NCBI GenBank assembly: GCA_025093555.1
Contig: JAIWNF010000064.1
Location: forward strand, 1-64,000
Length of the DNA stretch: 64,000 nt
From: Circinella umbellata
Taxonomy: Eukaryota; Mucoromycota; Mucoromycetes; Mucorales; Lichtheimiaceae
Reading direction: 5' to 3'
A program made the position numbers and the translations under genes. Numbering within the stretch: position 1 is the stretch's first letter; the number at the start of each line of letters is the position of its first letter. Positions 35,897 through 52,041 of the stretch are shown here, piece after piece. Under the pieces are notes generated by a model that was not told where the DNA came from, ran no database searches, and saw nothing but the letters and a program-made list of their open reading frames with translations.

Positions 35897-36751
35897 CGTC
35901 ATTTATGTATATATGAAAAAAAAACAAGTTCAGGCTTAGATTCCTTTGTTAACAATAAAAAAAAAGAACAGTGTACTTAATAGTAATACATTTGGATACG
36001 AATTTAGAACATGAATAAAAAGATTATTATTTATTAAAACGAACTTGGATATGTTATAAACACCACAATTGATTTGGAAAAACAAAGTTAACAAATAATA
36101 ACAAATGTTTGATTCAAGTTTTTTGGTAATGATAAAATATCAAAGTGAGAGTGAGAGGGATTTGTGGTGCGCCGATGGCTATATTTCATTGGTGTTTCGA
36201 AAGGCAAAAATGCTCTTAATATGATTGCAATAAGAACACTATTTAAAAGCTAAAGTTTTTTCACTAAGAGTAAAACTTTGCATACTAATCTTAGTGAAAT
36301 GTATGTAGAATATCCGTTAATTATCTCTTGCTCGAGAATTCGATAAAAATATATAGGTCTACTATTCTAAGAATTATGCAACTTGTTTGAATGATATTCC
36401 AAAAAATCAAGAAGGACAGCAGTTTTTTATGTATGCATGTACATGTCAAAGAAATGGATGTTTTGGTTATATATTCAAACCATTCCAAAGGGGAAAATGG
36501 ATATACGTAATGTTTCATGCTAACTAGTTCATGGTATAAAAGTACATAATCTAATCTGTTACAAACTAAATTAACATTATATACTAGGAAAGAAAAATGA
36601 CGTTAGCCAAATTCCTTTCTTTGTAAAAAAGCTACGAAAAGTATAAAGTTTATGATATCCTCTCCTTACGAAAAATTACTATATATAGAAACAGCATTGG
36701 GATGTGCGAGGTTTATCCAAAAGCTACTAACCCTACTGGTAAGTTCATGGC

Positions 36752-36763
36752 TATATAAATAAA
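36752..36763 (+). promoter_or_regulatory. TATA box of the aldehyde dehydrogenase gene
   Basis: TATATAAATAAA lies 64 nt upstream of the start codon and is followed by a pyrimidine-rich stretch and CAAGAACAAAAAG directly before the ATG, a compact fungal core promoter. Inferred from position and sequence only. Confidence 0.5.
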
Positions 36764-36815
36764 AAGGTAATCATCCAGCCACCTCTTTTTTTATCATCTT
36801 CAAGAACAAAAAGAA

Positions 36816-39260
36816 ATGACCTCTCTTCTTACCGAAGTTTCTGCTCCTGATGGACATAAAGTCACAGGTACCGTTCCCACTTAATTGATATTATTTTCTA
36901 CTATCATTGTTATAGAGATCAACAAAAAATTTAACGAGTGCTTTACTTTCTAATATGATTAAATTTTTATGTTATATTGATTTTTATTAAATAAATATAA
37001 AGTGAATACTGGCTTATTTATCAATAACGAATTTGTTACTGGATCATCTACTATTGATACTATTAATCCTGCGACTGGTAAAATAATTACATCTGTTCAA
37101 GCTGGTATGAATTTTTTTAATTGTTTTATTATCATTATATATAAACGGTGCTTTATGAATCTAATGACATGAATTTTTTTTCATATATATCATTAATATC
37201 CACATCAGCTGAAAAGGAACAAGTAGATCTTGCTGTCGAAGCAGCTCATAAGGCATTTTATGGTGGATGGAAAACTACGAATCCACGCGAACGTGCTCGT
37301 CTCATGCGTAAATTAGCAGACCTTGTAAAGCGTGATGCAGAGGATCTTGTTCATCTTGAAACCCTAGATATGGGAAAACCACTTGAGACATCTCGAGCTG
37401 GTGACCCTTCTGCATTTATTGACTATTTGTAAGTAATGTAAAATAATAAAGAAAGGTGGGAACGGATCATTATCAAGAGAAAAAAATTTGCAAGTTACTT
37501 TGTAATACAGAACTAATGGTTGAGATCATCTTCTCTCCTCCTCTTTTTTCTATTGATAATGATTGTAGTCAATACTATGCTGGTTTTTGTGATAAACTTC
37601 ATGGTAAGGTCATTGAAACCGAAGGTAAATTATCATACACTGTTCATGAACCAATTGGCATTGTTGCTGGAATTATCCCATGGAATGGGCCTGTAAGTAA
37701 TGCTTTGTATAAATATATTTTTAATTGATAAATAATTCTGGTATTTTGACCAAAGAGAAAAAAAAATAACATAAATAATTTTTTTCTATAAAATATATAT
37801 TTATAGATGGTTATGCTTGCATGGAAAATAGCACCTGCAATCTGTACTGGTAATACAGTTGTACTCAAGACTTCTGAATTGACTCCTTTGTCTGCATTAA
37901 AAATTGCAGAATTAATTAAAGAAGCTGGATTCCGTAAAGTATTAGTTTTAACTATCTTATCGCTTTCTGTTACTCTTCATTCCACTTACATAGGATAATT
38001 ATATATATGTATATATAACATTTCTAACAATCAAATTTTTACTCTTATTGTATAATAGCACCTGGCGTTATTAACATTATTACTGGTTATGGTTCTAAAG
38101 CAGGTGAAGCTATATCACGTCATATGAAAGTATCCAAGATTTCTTTTACAGGTTCCTTAGCAACTGGACGTGCGATCATGAAGGCCGCTGCTGAAACCAA
38201 TTTGAAAAAAGTTACACTTGAACTTGGTGGCAAGTCACCTAACATTATATTTGATGATGTTGAGAATTTAGATGAGGTTGTCTTTTGGTCTCATTTGGGA
38301 ATATACTATAACGCTGGTCAATCTTGTTGTGCTGGTACGTCAAACAAAGAAACAAAACCAAAGTTAAAAATTTAAAACGATGATGATAATGATAGGATGA
38401 CGGGAGGAAATAAAAATAGTTAACATTACTTATAATAATACAGGTGCTCGGATCTATGTTCAAGAAGGAGTTTATGAGCGATTTCTTGAAAAGTTTAAAG
38501 CTCTGACACTATCAAAGAAAGTGGGTGATCCATTTTCTGCCGAAACATTCCAAGGACCTCAAATTTCTGAAACTCAATTCAACCGTATTATGAATTATAT
38601 TGCTATTGGTAAAAAAGAGGGTGCTACATGCTATCTTGGTGGAGAAAGAGTTGGAGATCAAGGTTACTTTATTGAGCCTACCATATTTACAGGTATATAT
38701 ATATGGCACACTTTTTAAAATCATAATTTGTTTTTTTTTTTTTGCTTTAATACTTAAAGACTGTTTAAATTTATAAATCATTAGATGTTACTGAAGAAAT
38801 GACTATCATGAAAGAAGAAATTTTTGGTCCAGTTGTTACTATTGTCAAATTCAAAGATGCTGATGATGTCATTGCAAAGGCAAATAATACTGAATATGGT
38901 CTTGGTGCTGGCGTGTTTACTTCAAACATTACACGAGCTGTTAAAATGTCAAATGCTTTGGAAGCGGGTACAGTCTGTAAGTTTTTTCTTTTCTTTTTAA
39001 GACATTCATTAGTTATAAAGTACGGTAGAAAAAAACAGTTTTAAAAATAAAAAAGTTATAAATGAGTTAAATTGATAACCTTTTAAAACTTTTGTAATAT
39101 AATTATATATATAGGGGTAAATCATTATTATAGCCATACACCTGCGGAACCTTTTGGTGGATATAAGCAAAGTGGCATTGGTCGTGAATGTGGTGAATAT
39201 GCATTAAGCAACTACACTCAAGTCAAGGCCATCAAGATTAACACGGGAAATCCATTCTAG
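36816..39260 (+). CDS. NAD(P)-dependent aldehyde dehydrogenase
   Basis: Oxidises aldehydes to carboxylic acids. Nine exons join in frame: 36816-36867, 37003-37104, 37209-37428, 37569-37692, 37807-37933, 38059-38334, 38444-38692, 38785-38976 and 39115-39260, giving 495 residues, normal for the family. The catalytic machinery is intact: the oxyanion Asn in IIPWNGP, general base Glu263 in [10 protein letters not shown], nucleophile Cys298 in [17 protein letters not shown] near 400, and the C-terminal [16 protein letters not shown]. Loop FTGSLATGR replaces the common FTGSTEVGK. No mitochondrial presequence is obvious, so it is probably cytosolic. Closest in style to ALD/betaine-aldehyde dehydrogenase-like enzymes; the substrate cannot be fixed from sequence. 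Confidence 0.94.
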
Positions 39261-40705
39261 TGTAACATTTCTACGTATTGTCACTCCTTTTTGTTCTTTC
39301 TCTTCTCTTTATATACAAAATATCACTATCACTATCACTATCATTAGTATTAATATTTCTTATAGTTGTTATTATTATTATTATCATTATTATTATCGTT
39401 ATTATATCGTTCTCTTTGTTCATTATCATATGTTTCAACCATAGCTCTTGTAGCTACACAAAATAAACCACATAATGGTTACTATGTGAATAAGAGCGAT
39501 AGCAAGTTATTTCAGATAACTTGCAACTTTATTTATATATATTCTTTGAGCACTTGCAAACAAATTTCCATAATTCAAAATATTCAAACATATTAATAAA
39601 TAGAATGTTTTCATGAGTCGAATAATATTTTCTGTATTCTTGCCATCTACTATACACTAGTTTGATATGATAGATATATAATATTATTGGCGGAAATGTT
39701 TTGTTTATGGGTTAATTGTACATTATTTATATGTTGACATAAAGTATAACACGCATTTTTCTCTACTCTTCATCATTGACAGTTATGTATTAATATTATT
39801 GTCGTTTGACACATCTCTCTTTGTTCTCGTGGTCTCTCTCGTCTCTCTTGACGACGTGCAGGAATATGAAACGAACATCATCCTATATCCTTTGTAGTAG
39901 TTACTACAGATGAGTAGTACGTAATTAGTATTATATTTCTCTACCTAAATAAATAAATAAAAACACCAATAAACAGGATGAAAACGTATTAACTATATTC
40001 TGCCATTATACTGAACTCCTATTAGCATTATAAAAAAAAGACCGCAAGTTCGTACGACTTAGAAAGTACATTCTCCACTTTTTTTTTGTCATATGAAAAT
40101 AATTTATTGTTTGAATAATTTATTAGCCGTTCGTCGTTTTAATGACAATAATACATATATCAAGCCAATCATGAAACAAAAAAAAATATGTTACCATATT
40201 AAAAAAGATCAATTATTAAATAAAGAAGAAAAACTCGTTTATCATCACAACGTACTTGGTTGCCTTCTTTTTTTATGGAGCTTTGCTGCATAAAAGAAAC
40301 CTCATGATTATCCCCGCCAGTTTCATTCATCGAGGTTACACAAATAGGAACTATATAATCACCTCATCACTTCCAAAGAACCTCAAAAAATAATCATACT
40401 ATTAACTAACAATGAGGTAGAATTACTGTATCTATTACCAAGTTAAGGAAATAAAACGTGCGTATATATATAAATTGTTGCAATACATGAATAATAATTT
40501 AAAATTGTCACTTTTTGAAAGACAAAAAAAAAAGGTTCGTAGTAAACACACTTTTTTAATTTTACTGAAAACTGATGATTTTTTTTTTGTCTTTAGCAAA
40601 AACCCAAAGTAAAAGGCGAGTGTCCATTATTCTTTTTTCATCTTGTTCTCTTCCACATTCTAATTTTTTTTTGTTTCACTATCTCGATATTATTTAAACT
40701 CATAT
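39261..40705. other. Intergenic region, no gene seen
   Basis: 1.4 kb between two plus-strand genes. ATT/ATC microsatellite-like runs lie at 39327-39412. The rest is AT-rich; a short open frame at 40093-40293 is unsupported by any family motif. Confidence 0.5.
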
Positions 40706-42325
40706 ATGGAATATATATCTACAACATTGTTTCAAGCTGGTAATGCTCGGTTTTTACCTGGTGCACCACTAGTGTTTGCTCTCTTTTGTATACCTACAAC
40801 ACTTCTTGTACGAATTATCACAAATGAAAGGTTATCTACGAGGATTAAACAGATTTTATCTATACCACTATTGACACTTGTTTTTACAACTCCAATTATT
40901 TTCTCATGTGGTAATCCAGGTATGGCTATTTAAAATAAATTATAATAATGTATACGTATACGTGAAGGAAAAAAAGTAAAACATTATGGATACTACGTAA
41001 TGGATAAAAGAAAACATGTGTGTAATGCATAAACGACATAAATTTGTGATTGATTTTTTATTTTTTTATGTAAAGTACTTGACCTTGCGGTAGCTATGGC
41101 CTGTTTTAACTTGTTTTTGCGTCTCTTTGAACTTTATTGGATTAGCCCATTACTTTATGGAAAACCAGCTTATGCACCTCTCGATTATCTGTATACTGAG
41201 TTTTGGAGAGCCTTGTGTAAATTCCCCAGAAAATCGCGTAAGAAGGATGATGATCCACTTCCTCCTAAAGTCTATGTAAAAAATAAGGTATTATTATTAT
41301 ATTATTTTGATTTATTTATGTAACCGGGAAGGTTGATTAAAAGAAAAATCAATCATGTTTACATGACTAAAATAATGATATTTAAAAATAGAGATGGTAT
41401 CATATCATTGCATATATGGGTTATCATGCAATAATCTGGGATATATTGGGTTCTTGGTGGTCGACATTTACACCAAATGACATGTTAAGCATGCCAGATG
41501 AACGACCCGTTTTCTTCTTTGGAGCTTTAGCATTTATTGGAGTTATTTTGAATACATTGTTCAACATGGTGGGTTACCCAATGCATTTGTTTCATTGCTT
41601 GTATTATGATGGTGGGTCATATTCTGATGGTACGAAAGTTTAATGTATAGTATTTAAAATCAAGTTAATACGTAATATAACACAAACACACACAAACACA
41701 CACACACACACACACACATTATTGATATGCATATTTGATGTATATAGAACAATGGCGTCCAGCAATGAAAAATCCATTATTTTTTTCGAATTCACTCGAA
41801 CAATTTTGGTCTGACCGTTGGCATCAATTTTTACACACTTCATGTGTGGCTTTTGGTTTCCGTCCCACCCGTTACATTACACAACGTGCACTTGACAAAA
41901 TGACTATCAAAACCCCTTTACCCATCTCCATGTTATTTGGTACACTTTCCGTATTTGTCATGTCTGGTATGATGCACGAGTATATTGTTTACAGCAACAT
42001 TGGTTGGTCATCTTATAAATTTTTTATTGGACAACAAATGTTCTTCTTTTCTATGCATGGGTTGGCCGTGGTATTTGAAAGGTTGATTGGTGCTATTGCA
42101 CCCGAGTATTTATCTGCTAGTATCCGTGAATCTTTTTTCGTAAAGCATGTATTACAACGAGTATGGGGAGTCACATTTATGTACTTGCTACTTCGTTATT
42201 TTGTAAATGGGTTTGCTTACTGGGGTCTTTGGGCTGATTTCCCTTTCATGTTTACAAAGCCATATGTTCTCCAATTTTTCCATTCAATACCTTATGGTGA
42301 TACTCTTTGTGGTAGTTTATTTTAA
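40706..42325 (+). CDS. MBOAT wax synthase-like acyltransferase
   Basis: Multi-pass ER membrane O-acyltransferase of the fungal wax-synthase-domain group, which transfers acyl chains from acyl-CoA to long-chain alcohols or similar acceptors. Four exons, 40706-40919, 41076-41287, 41392-41629 and 41748-42325, join in frame to give 413 residues. Hydrophobic helices cover most of the protein. The family signature FWSDRWHQFLH lies at about 240, matching the FWGRRWHQ motif, and the MBOAT histidine lies in MSGMMHEYIVY near 295. The N-terminal half has further membrane helices (LVFALFCIPTTLLVRII). The acceptor could also be a sterol or secondary metabolite, since fungal cluster acetyltransferases share this domain; no metabolite cluster is visible nearby. 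Confidence 0.85.
41681..41718. repeat. AC microsatellite in an intron
   Basis: Imperfect CA/ACAAACAC repeat inside the third intron of the MBOAT gene. Confidence 0.85.
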
Positions 42326-42920
42326 TCATTCTTTGTCAGTTCAGCTGTGGCAAACACTATGATATGAAAAATAATATAAAACCACAGATACTATACTTAT
42401 TTACCCATATGGATATTCTTTTATAATTTATTATCTACGTACTCTCATCACAGTATTGATTTTTTTTATTGTTATAATACTATTTATCGTTGTTATAAAT
42501 AAATATTTCTAAGCATATATATCATAGAATCTATTGTTGTATATTTATCAATTCAATTGTAAATTAAGTCATATTATTATTTACGTACTAAAACAGAATA
42601 TTATTGATAGCTCGAAAAATTCTAATATATATGTGAATAAAAATAGTTTGTTTTGACATTTTAATCTTCAAGTAGTGTATACGTATAATAAAGGGATAAA
42701 AAAAAGTATAAACATCGAGAGATAATACGTAATAGAGTTTTTATGTACTAAAATAATAAGGATAATAATATTAAGATAAGAAGGAATCAACAAATCAACA
42801 AGGAAAAAAAATAAGAGTAAAATTTAGTAGAAATGTGGGAATGGTAAAAGAATATTGACAAATAAATTGTTAAAGAACATTGATAAAGATAAATAGAATT
42901 TTGAAGATTTAACTTTTTTT
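42326..42920. other. Convergent 3' intergenic gap
   Basis: 595 AT-rich nucleotides between the stop codons of the MBOAT and CHK2-like genes; no gene is seen. Confidence 0.5.
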
Positions 42921-45818
<2,898 letters not shown>

Positions 45819-46359
45819 GTTGTTTTATTATTGGGTTATATCAGGGTTTTCAATAGGTGAAGTTAGAAGTAGCCTTGGTAACAAGTTGCTAAGACACAGT
45901 AATATTCGAATGGGACAGTTATGAGTGGAAACAATAAAAGGTGTAAAAAGCGGAGAAGATAAAAAAAGTGAGAGAAAGAGAGACAACAAAAAAAAATCGC
46001 GTTGACACGGTTTTTGATACAACGCGTTTGACACGATTTTTTTTAATATCAAGCCTGCTCGACGCTTTGAGTATATCCTGTTTCCCAGGATGCATATATT
46101 TTACTCAAGGGGGTAATTTCACTCTTCAGTTCAACAACCTATAGCGCAGTAGGTATTTAAATCATTAACTTTAAATCATTCCGCAGTTAAAGAATGATAT
46201 TTCATGACAGTTTGTAGTCCACAATATATAGAGACAACCCATTTTTTCTTGTTCATTGATAATAAATAAGATTGATAGTATGTGTGTTTTATAGAATTTT
46301 ATTTATGTTGTATATAATATGAGTTCTATGAATACGAATGACAAAAAAAATAGATTTTT
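45819..46359. other. Intergenic region, no gene seen
   Basis: 541 nt between two minus-strand genes. The first 200 nt are pyrimidine-rich on the coding strand and include a GAGA-like run near 45967-45985, probably the CHK2-like promoter. CTATAGCGCAGTAGGT near 46140 resembles a tRNA D-arm but lacks the rest. Confidence 0.45.
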
Positions 46360-47464
46360 CTATTTTTCTATAGAAGGTGGAGTCACGGCGCCACGCCAAA
46401 GTTCCTTGATAACTTTTTTGTTTATAATATGTCGATCAACAATACTTGAAACGTGGCACTGCCTTACGTTTCCGTACATGTGCCCCCCAAGTCCTTTTTG
46501 ATGGATAATCATGTTGCCTGCAAACTTGTGGCCTAAGACAATAATAATCATAAATAAGATGTATTATTTGTTTTTGTATTTTATTGCAAGTTTTTATTAT
46601 TAGTCAATATTTCGAAAAAAAAGAGCAAATTGTTGTTTATACATTACCTCCAAAATGACTGACTCCCCATACTTCCACACGACCCTTTTCTTGACCTTTC
46701 AGAAGTCCTTGCTCACTCAAAACTTTTCGAAACTCATCCACAAGTAGCGGACCCAATACACCACATCGTTTATCTCGCATAGTATGTGTACACACCAACA
46801 CAACTGTGTCAATGTCGTTCAAAACTTCTTCATTCTCGATATGGGGTAACTTGTTACACATTGGATTCTTCCACAATGCATCTAGTAAGGGTGTTATTTT
46901 CGAATCAAGAAGCTTGTCTGGATGAACTGCTGGGTACCGACGAAACTCAGGAAATAACAAGATATCCGAATTAGGCCATTCAGTATTGGGAGAGGGTCGA
47001 CCAATAACAGTTGTCAGCAATTCACCTTCTGGTGGTAGTTGTCTGTCCTTTTGTGATCGCATCCATGTATTTTGAGCAGAGTTGATACCCAGTATCATAC
47101 CATCTTTAACCGTTTCTACTTTTGACCGGGCCCAATCAGGAGCTTCTGGTCCAACACACGCTACTAAATGACGTCCAGTCCCTGTTTTTTTTAATTCTTC
47201 ATGCATTTCAATCTTTTTTCCAATGATTTTTGGAATCGGGTGTTGTGAGCAGGGAATAAACCCGTTTTCGCTTGCTTCACCTTCGGGACAACATGGTTCG
47301 AATCGTGAAAAGGGAAATGGTTCATTGTCAAATGGAACGGTATTTGTTGTAGTACTTTTATATTGACGCGGTATTAATGGTGAATAACGAGAATATAGAC
47401 TTGAATGTGAAATGGATTTTATTCTATTCAGCGATCGTAACATATTTTTATTATTATTTTTCAA
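46360..47464 (-). CDS. AIM32: AIM32/APD1-family thioredoxin-like [2Fe-2S] protein
   Basis: Member of the sucrase/ferredoxin-like family of thioredoxin-like proteins that hold a [2Fe-2S] cluster with two Cys and two His. Exons 46648-47464 and 46360-46532 join in phase 1 to give 329 residues. The Cys pair is in CTHTMRDKRCG (C-x8-C) and the His pair in SHFGGHKFAGN (H-x3-H, residues about 270 and 274); the intron falls inside the His motif. QCHVSSIVDRHI near the end is also conserved. The N-terminus is rich in Arg, Ser and Leu without acids (MLRSLNRIKSISHSSLYSRY), a likely mitochondrial presequence, so AIM32 (mitochondrial) is favoured over APD1 (cytosolic). Translation may start at the second Met, seven codons in. 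Confidence 0.88.
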
Positions 47465-49027
47465 CTTATGAAAGAAAAAAGAAAGTTGTCTATATGTAAA
47501 GCTAATTTCTGCTTTATATTTTTATAATCCGGCCTAATTCTCCCCGCCTTACATACTTGTTGACAAGTTGCACCCGAGAAGCCGCGCGCGCAGAAAATTA
47601 TATTTTGGACCGTTCCTGATAATTGATAAAAGTTGGTTGTTTTCAAACGAAAGTAGATTATAAGAATTTTCTTATTAAAAGTCAATATATATATGGTAAC
47701 TGGTAAGGTAGACATATGGTTTACTTCTCATAGCCTTGGATTATTTTTATACAAGTCAATAATGTACGTACTATGTTTATATATTCTTTAACCTCACGAT
47801 GATCACTATAGAAATATAACTAGTTAAAGATCATGGTCCCATTGTAGCTTGTGCGGCAAAATATTCTCTGTTAGATTAATATAATCAATTTTACAGAAGC
47901 ATCTTATAGATATATTTTGTCTAAGCAAACAGAAGTATACGGGTGACTTTGTATGGAAAAATCTTGATGGGATAATTTAAATTTACGTATATAATATTCG
48001 AATCACCTTCTATTTTAAGAATTAAACTTATTTATATTAATAATATAAGAACCCACCGAGTGCATCTATTAATATGTCAAGTGAGTGTCCATATGTATAT
48101 CTACAGAGCAAATAATGGTTGGATAAACATGTTTATTGTCATGAAATGAAAACAGTTAGAAAACATTTGCAGCATCGAGCAGCCATTCTGTACCAAGATC
48201 TTACGTACAGTATGTAAAGATCTTTTTTTAATTGGCTTTGATTGGCTAAACAAGACTGAATGAACAATGGATAGATGAACGCGTTTTTCTGCTGTATTTT
48301 TATGATACGTACTGGTTCTTTTGCTTTCGCTAAAGTACAGAGCAAAAGAAAATAAAAGTGATCCCATAAATACTATTGTCATATACCGTAAAACTTACAA
48401 AAGTAACTATCAATTTATTATATTTTATTTTTACACATACGTAATATCAGAGTTATATGCAAAAAAAATCTGGTACGTACTGTATAGTAAGTATTATTTT
48501 GTGAAACCATACCAAATTTTGACAAAGCATGTATTATTATATGATGAACGCTATTGCATGAATTAATCCTCTGACTGCTTTCGTACATGAATTGTAAATA
48601 TTAAAAAATGAAGATATAGGACTGCGGGTTGAATTAATATAAAACTGGAAAAACGAAATTGCCTGGAAGTAAAATTATTAGATCATTTGATTAAACCTAG
48701 GTGTATATGACTTTTAGCAATCAGATGTAAGTTCTGCTATTATAAAAATGGAAAGATGACGACCTCGGTCAACAACAATAACAAGTTCCACCATTTATTA
48801 CTGGACGCTGACTTTTACGTTACCTTAAAAAGCTTTCGAATTACGGGTGAACCATTTACGCAACCAAAAACTTAAGCGATCAGTGTGGGATTTAGGTGTT
48901 ACAAAAAAACATGATCTCCGCACGTCCATTTTTAAGCAAATTTAAAGTTTACTTTATAATAGACTTTTGTTCTTTCTTTTTTTCATAACACGAACAGTTC
49001 CTTTTTTTTTACAGCTCATTTAAAACA
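47465..49027. other. Divergent intergenic region, no gene seen
   Basis: 1.56 kb between the start codons of the AIM32-like gene and gamma-glutamyltransferase. AT-rich with scattered TACGTA palindromes. Open frames near 48101-48566 are overlapping, on both strands, and unsupported. Confidence 0.5.
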
Positions 49028-52000
49028 ATGAATGAAGGTTCGAGTGAGCCACTACTTCCGAAGCCAAATAATGCTAGTCATGGTCGGAAAAGTCAAAAAC
49101 ATAAGCTTTGGATAGCACTTGGAGTTACTGCTTCTGTTTTACTTTTGATAACAGGTTTCGTCGCCACTTCAGCAAAAGGAAAGCAAGGTAAACAACTAAC
49201 AAAAGAGAAGATATAAGCTTTTTTTTTCAATTTTTTTATTGTCATCGATAATATAATCATAATAATCATAAATGGGGTTTCTTTTTAAAAAAAATAGCAT
49301 CAGACCAATATGTTGGACGCTTAGTAACAGGGAAACGAGGAGCTGTTGCAGTAGAAGCTGAAGAGTGTTCTAATACTGGAATAGAAAGTAAAGATAACTT
49401 TTCATTAATTTGATTGGATACATATGAAACAAGTCTTCTTATCTTCTTTTTTTTTTTTTGCTATTATCACAGTTTTGAAGCAAGGTGGGAATGCTGTTGA
49501 TTCAGCAATCGCATCCGCTTTGTGTATCGGTGTTATCGATAGTTTCGCAACAGGTATGGAAAATTACGTGATATCATATGCAGACAAGATAACATTAATC
49601 ATTATATATTTACTTTTTTCTCTTTTTTGTTTATATTACACAGGGCTTGGTGGGTAAGTATTCTTGAAACTATTAGAATTAATGGATCATCGAATAATAG
49701 CGAAAAAAAAGAAAAGCAGTGCTATGGATATAAAAAAGGGAATAGTTGAATCATAATATCATATATATATTGCCTGTTTATAGAGGTGGCTTCATGCTGA
49801 TTCGTGCACCGAATGGTACATTTGAGTTTATTGATTTCCGAGAAGCAGCACCATTAGCATCGGATAGGGATATGTTTAATCATGATCCTGAATTAGCTAA
49901 ACAAGGCGGGTTGTCAGTTGGTGTACCGTGAGTATAGTTATCATAGCATGATGTGATCATCAGGATATATCAACACATGAGCGGACCTGACATAAACTTC
50001 ATTATTTTATATATAGGTCAGAAATTCGAGGTTTTGAACTTGCCCATAAACGGTAATAAAAAGAGTCTATTAGTATATACATGACATTATCCATGAATTA
50101 ACATTATAAACTTATATTATTTTTAGTCATGGTAAGTTACCTTGGAATAAATTATTTGAACCAGCAATAAGAATTGCACGAGATGGTTTTCGAGCAACAC
50201 CATTACTGGAACAAAGATTGAAGGTAATATAGATATATAAGCAAATACGTAGAGTGTTTCTAGTGGAGTTGGTGATTAATTGTGAGAATATCAAAAAAAA
50301 AAAACAATGATGATAGGCAGCTGAAAGCTGGTTGATGACCAAGTCTGAATGGACAGAAGTATTTGCGCCTAATGGTACGTTGGCAAAAAAAGGTGATTTA
50401 ATTGTTCGATCCAAACTTGCAGAAACTTTGGATACAATTGCAAAAGAAGGCCCTGATTCATTTTATAAGGTAATAGACAGGCAACTCACTCATCTTGTAT
50501 CTTTGCTGATAATAATAACAGAGAAAGCATTAATTTCTTTAATTGGAATACAGGGATTCATTGCTGAAAGTTTAGTGAATGCAACACAAGCAGAAGGAGG
50601 CATCATGACATTAGAAGATATGGAAAAATATAAGGCGGTCATTCGACCAACAGTCAGTACTTATTACCATGGACGTAAGGTGACAACATGTACAACACCT
50701 ACAAGTGGACCACTTATTACAAGTGTATTGAATATCCTTGAACGATATAATTTACCCGTAACCGGAATCAATGGTCTTAATATACATCGATTTGTTGAAG
50801 CCATGAAATTTGGTTTCGCTTTCCGCACAGAGTTTGGTGATCCCGACTTTGTAAAGAATAGCGAACGGATTGAAGAAGTCACATCAAAAGATTGGGCAGA
50901 TATTGTTCGACGAAATATTTCTGACGTAAATATTTATACATTTTTTTTGTGTGGGGGGTGTAGGGCGATAAGAAAGTTTTGCTAGGGTTTAAAAGATGTG
51001 AAAGAAGAAAGTTGTATAACATGGGTTATATATGAACGCATTATAGGATACGACACATCCACCATTATACTATAAACCTAAGTTTGATCATATCGAGTCC
51101 CATGGAACAATGCATTTATCTGTTGTAGATGAGGATGATGGAGCAGTTGCACTGACATCTACTGTAAATTTATTATTTGGATCCAGAATTATGGATCGAG
51201 CGACAGGTGTTATCTTAAATGATGAAATGGATGATTTTTCGATACCAGGGTAATATACTTTTCATAAATATTTGTATCATGCGCTCAACGCTTATTCAAA
51301 AGATCTGACTGACGTATTTTATTTTATTTTTTGCAAATGAATGATACAGAATTCCTAATTCTTTTGGTCTTTATCCCAGTGAATATAACTATGTTGGTAA
51401 GTATGGGAAACAAAATTTAAAGCTAAAAAAGGAGCTTGATGAGTAATTAAAAAATGAGGTATTTTTTTTTTTTTTTACATTACATGGTGTTAAAAAAAGC
51501 TCCTGGTAAAAGACCATTATCATCCATTACGCCGGTAATCATTGAACGTGATACGAAGTTTGAAATGGCATTGGGGGGTTCTGGTGGAACTTTTATTCCT
51601 ACAGCAACATTAAATGTAATATATCATTTGTATTGATGACAGTAGAATATCAAGTGTCCATATCTCATAAATTACTCACAAAAATATTATTATAGGTTCT
51701 TTTGAATACAATTGATTTTGGACAAAATTTATATGAAGCCATTGAATACCCACGGTTACATCATCAGTTATTACCAGATATATTAGGTGTAGAAGATTAT
51801 GATAAGACAATTCTCAAACAATTGGCTGACCGTGGTCACGAGGTAGATTTTTATAAGCTCAAAGATAGAGATATTTTTCGTACTGCTTATAACGTTAGAC
51901 TAACTCCCAAAAACTATATAGATATTATCCCTTAACTATACGCAACGTGTTTCTGCAATACAAGCTGTTCAACGTATGCCAGATGGCACAGTCCATGCTG

Positions 52001-52041
52001 CAAGTGACCCCCGTAAACTTGGATTAGCGGCAGCGTACTAG
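49028..52041 (+). CDS. GGT1: Gamma-glutamyltransferase (glutathione hydrolase)
   Basis: N-terminal nucleophile hydrolase that cleaves the gamma-glutamyl bond of glutathione at the vacuolar or plasma membrane and self-cleaves into two chains. Fourteen exons join in frame: 49028-49187, 49298-49387, 49473-49553, 49644-49653, 49784-49927, 50017-50052, 50127-50223, 50317-50469, 50554-50925, 51047-51249, 51350-51396, 51500-51615, 51696-51842 and 51922-52041, giving 591 residues. A type II anchor lies at about 27-47. GLGGGGFMLIR (substrate Arg) spans a 10-nt microexon. The processing and nucleophile Thr is Thr402 in SHGTMHLSVVD; LNDEMDDFS and GGSGGTFI follow. The C-terminal VHAASDPRK matches the family end. 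If the last intron is not spliced, the protein stops early at 51935. Confidence 0.93.
49644..49653 (+). other. 10-nt microexon of the gamma-glutamyltransferase gene
   Basis: GGCTTGGTGG sits between a CAG acceptor and a GTAAG donor. It is required to write T-G-L-G-G-G-G, the conserved glycine loop of the family, in frame between exons 3 and 5. Confidence 0.8.

Larger units (their letters stand above)
35758..36815. other. Intergenic region between COA5 and aldehyde dehydrogenase
   Basis: About 1 kb of AT-rich DNA. It holds a tRNA-like hairpin at 35835-35896 and a TATA-type promoter motif at 36752; nothing else is recognised. Confidence 0.5.

Noticed and set aside
46137..46210. tRNA-like start CTATAGCGCAGTAGGT
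   Set aside because: Only a D-arm resemblance; no T-loop, anticodon stem or acceptor pairing follows.
48101..48566. Overlapping frames on both strands in the AIM32/GGT gap
   Set aside because: Mutually overlapping, no start context or homology, consistent with chance in AT-rich DNA.
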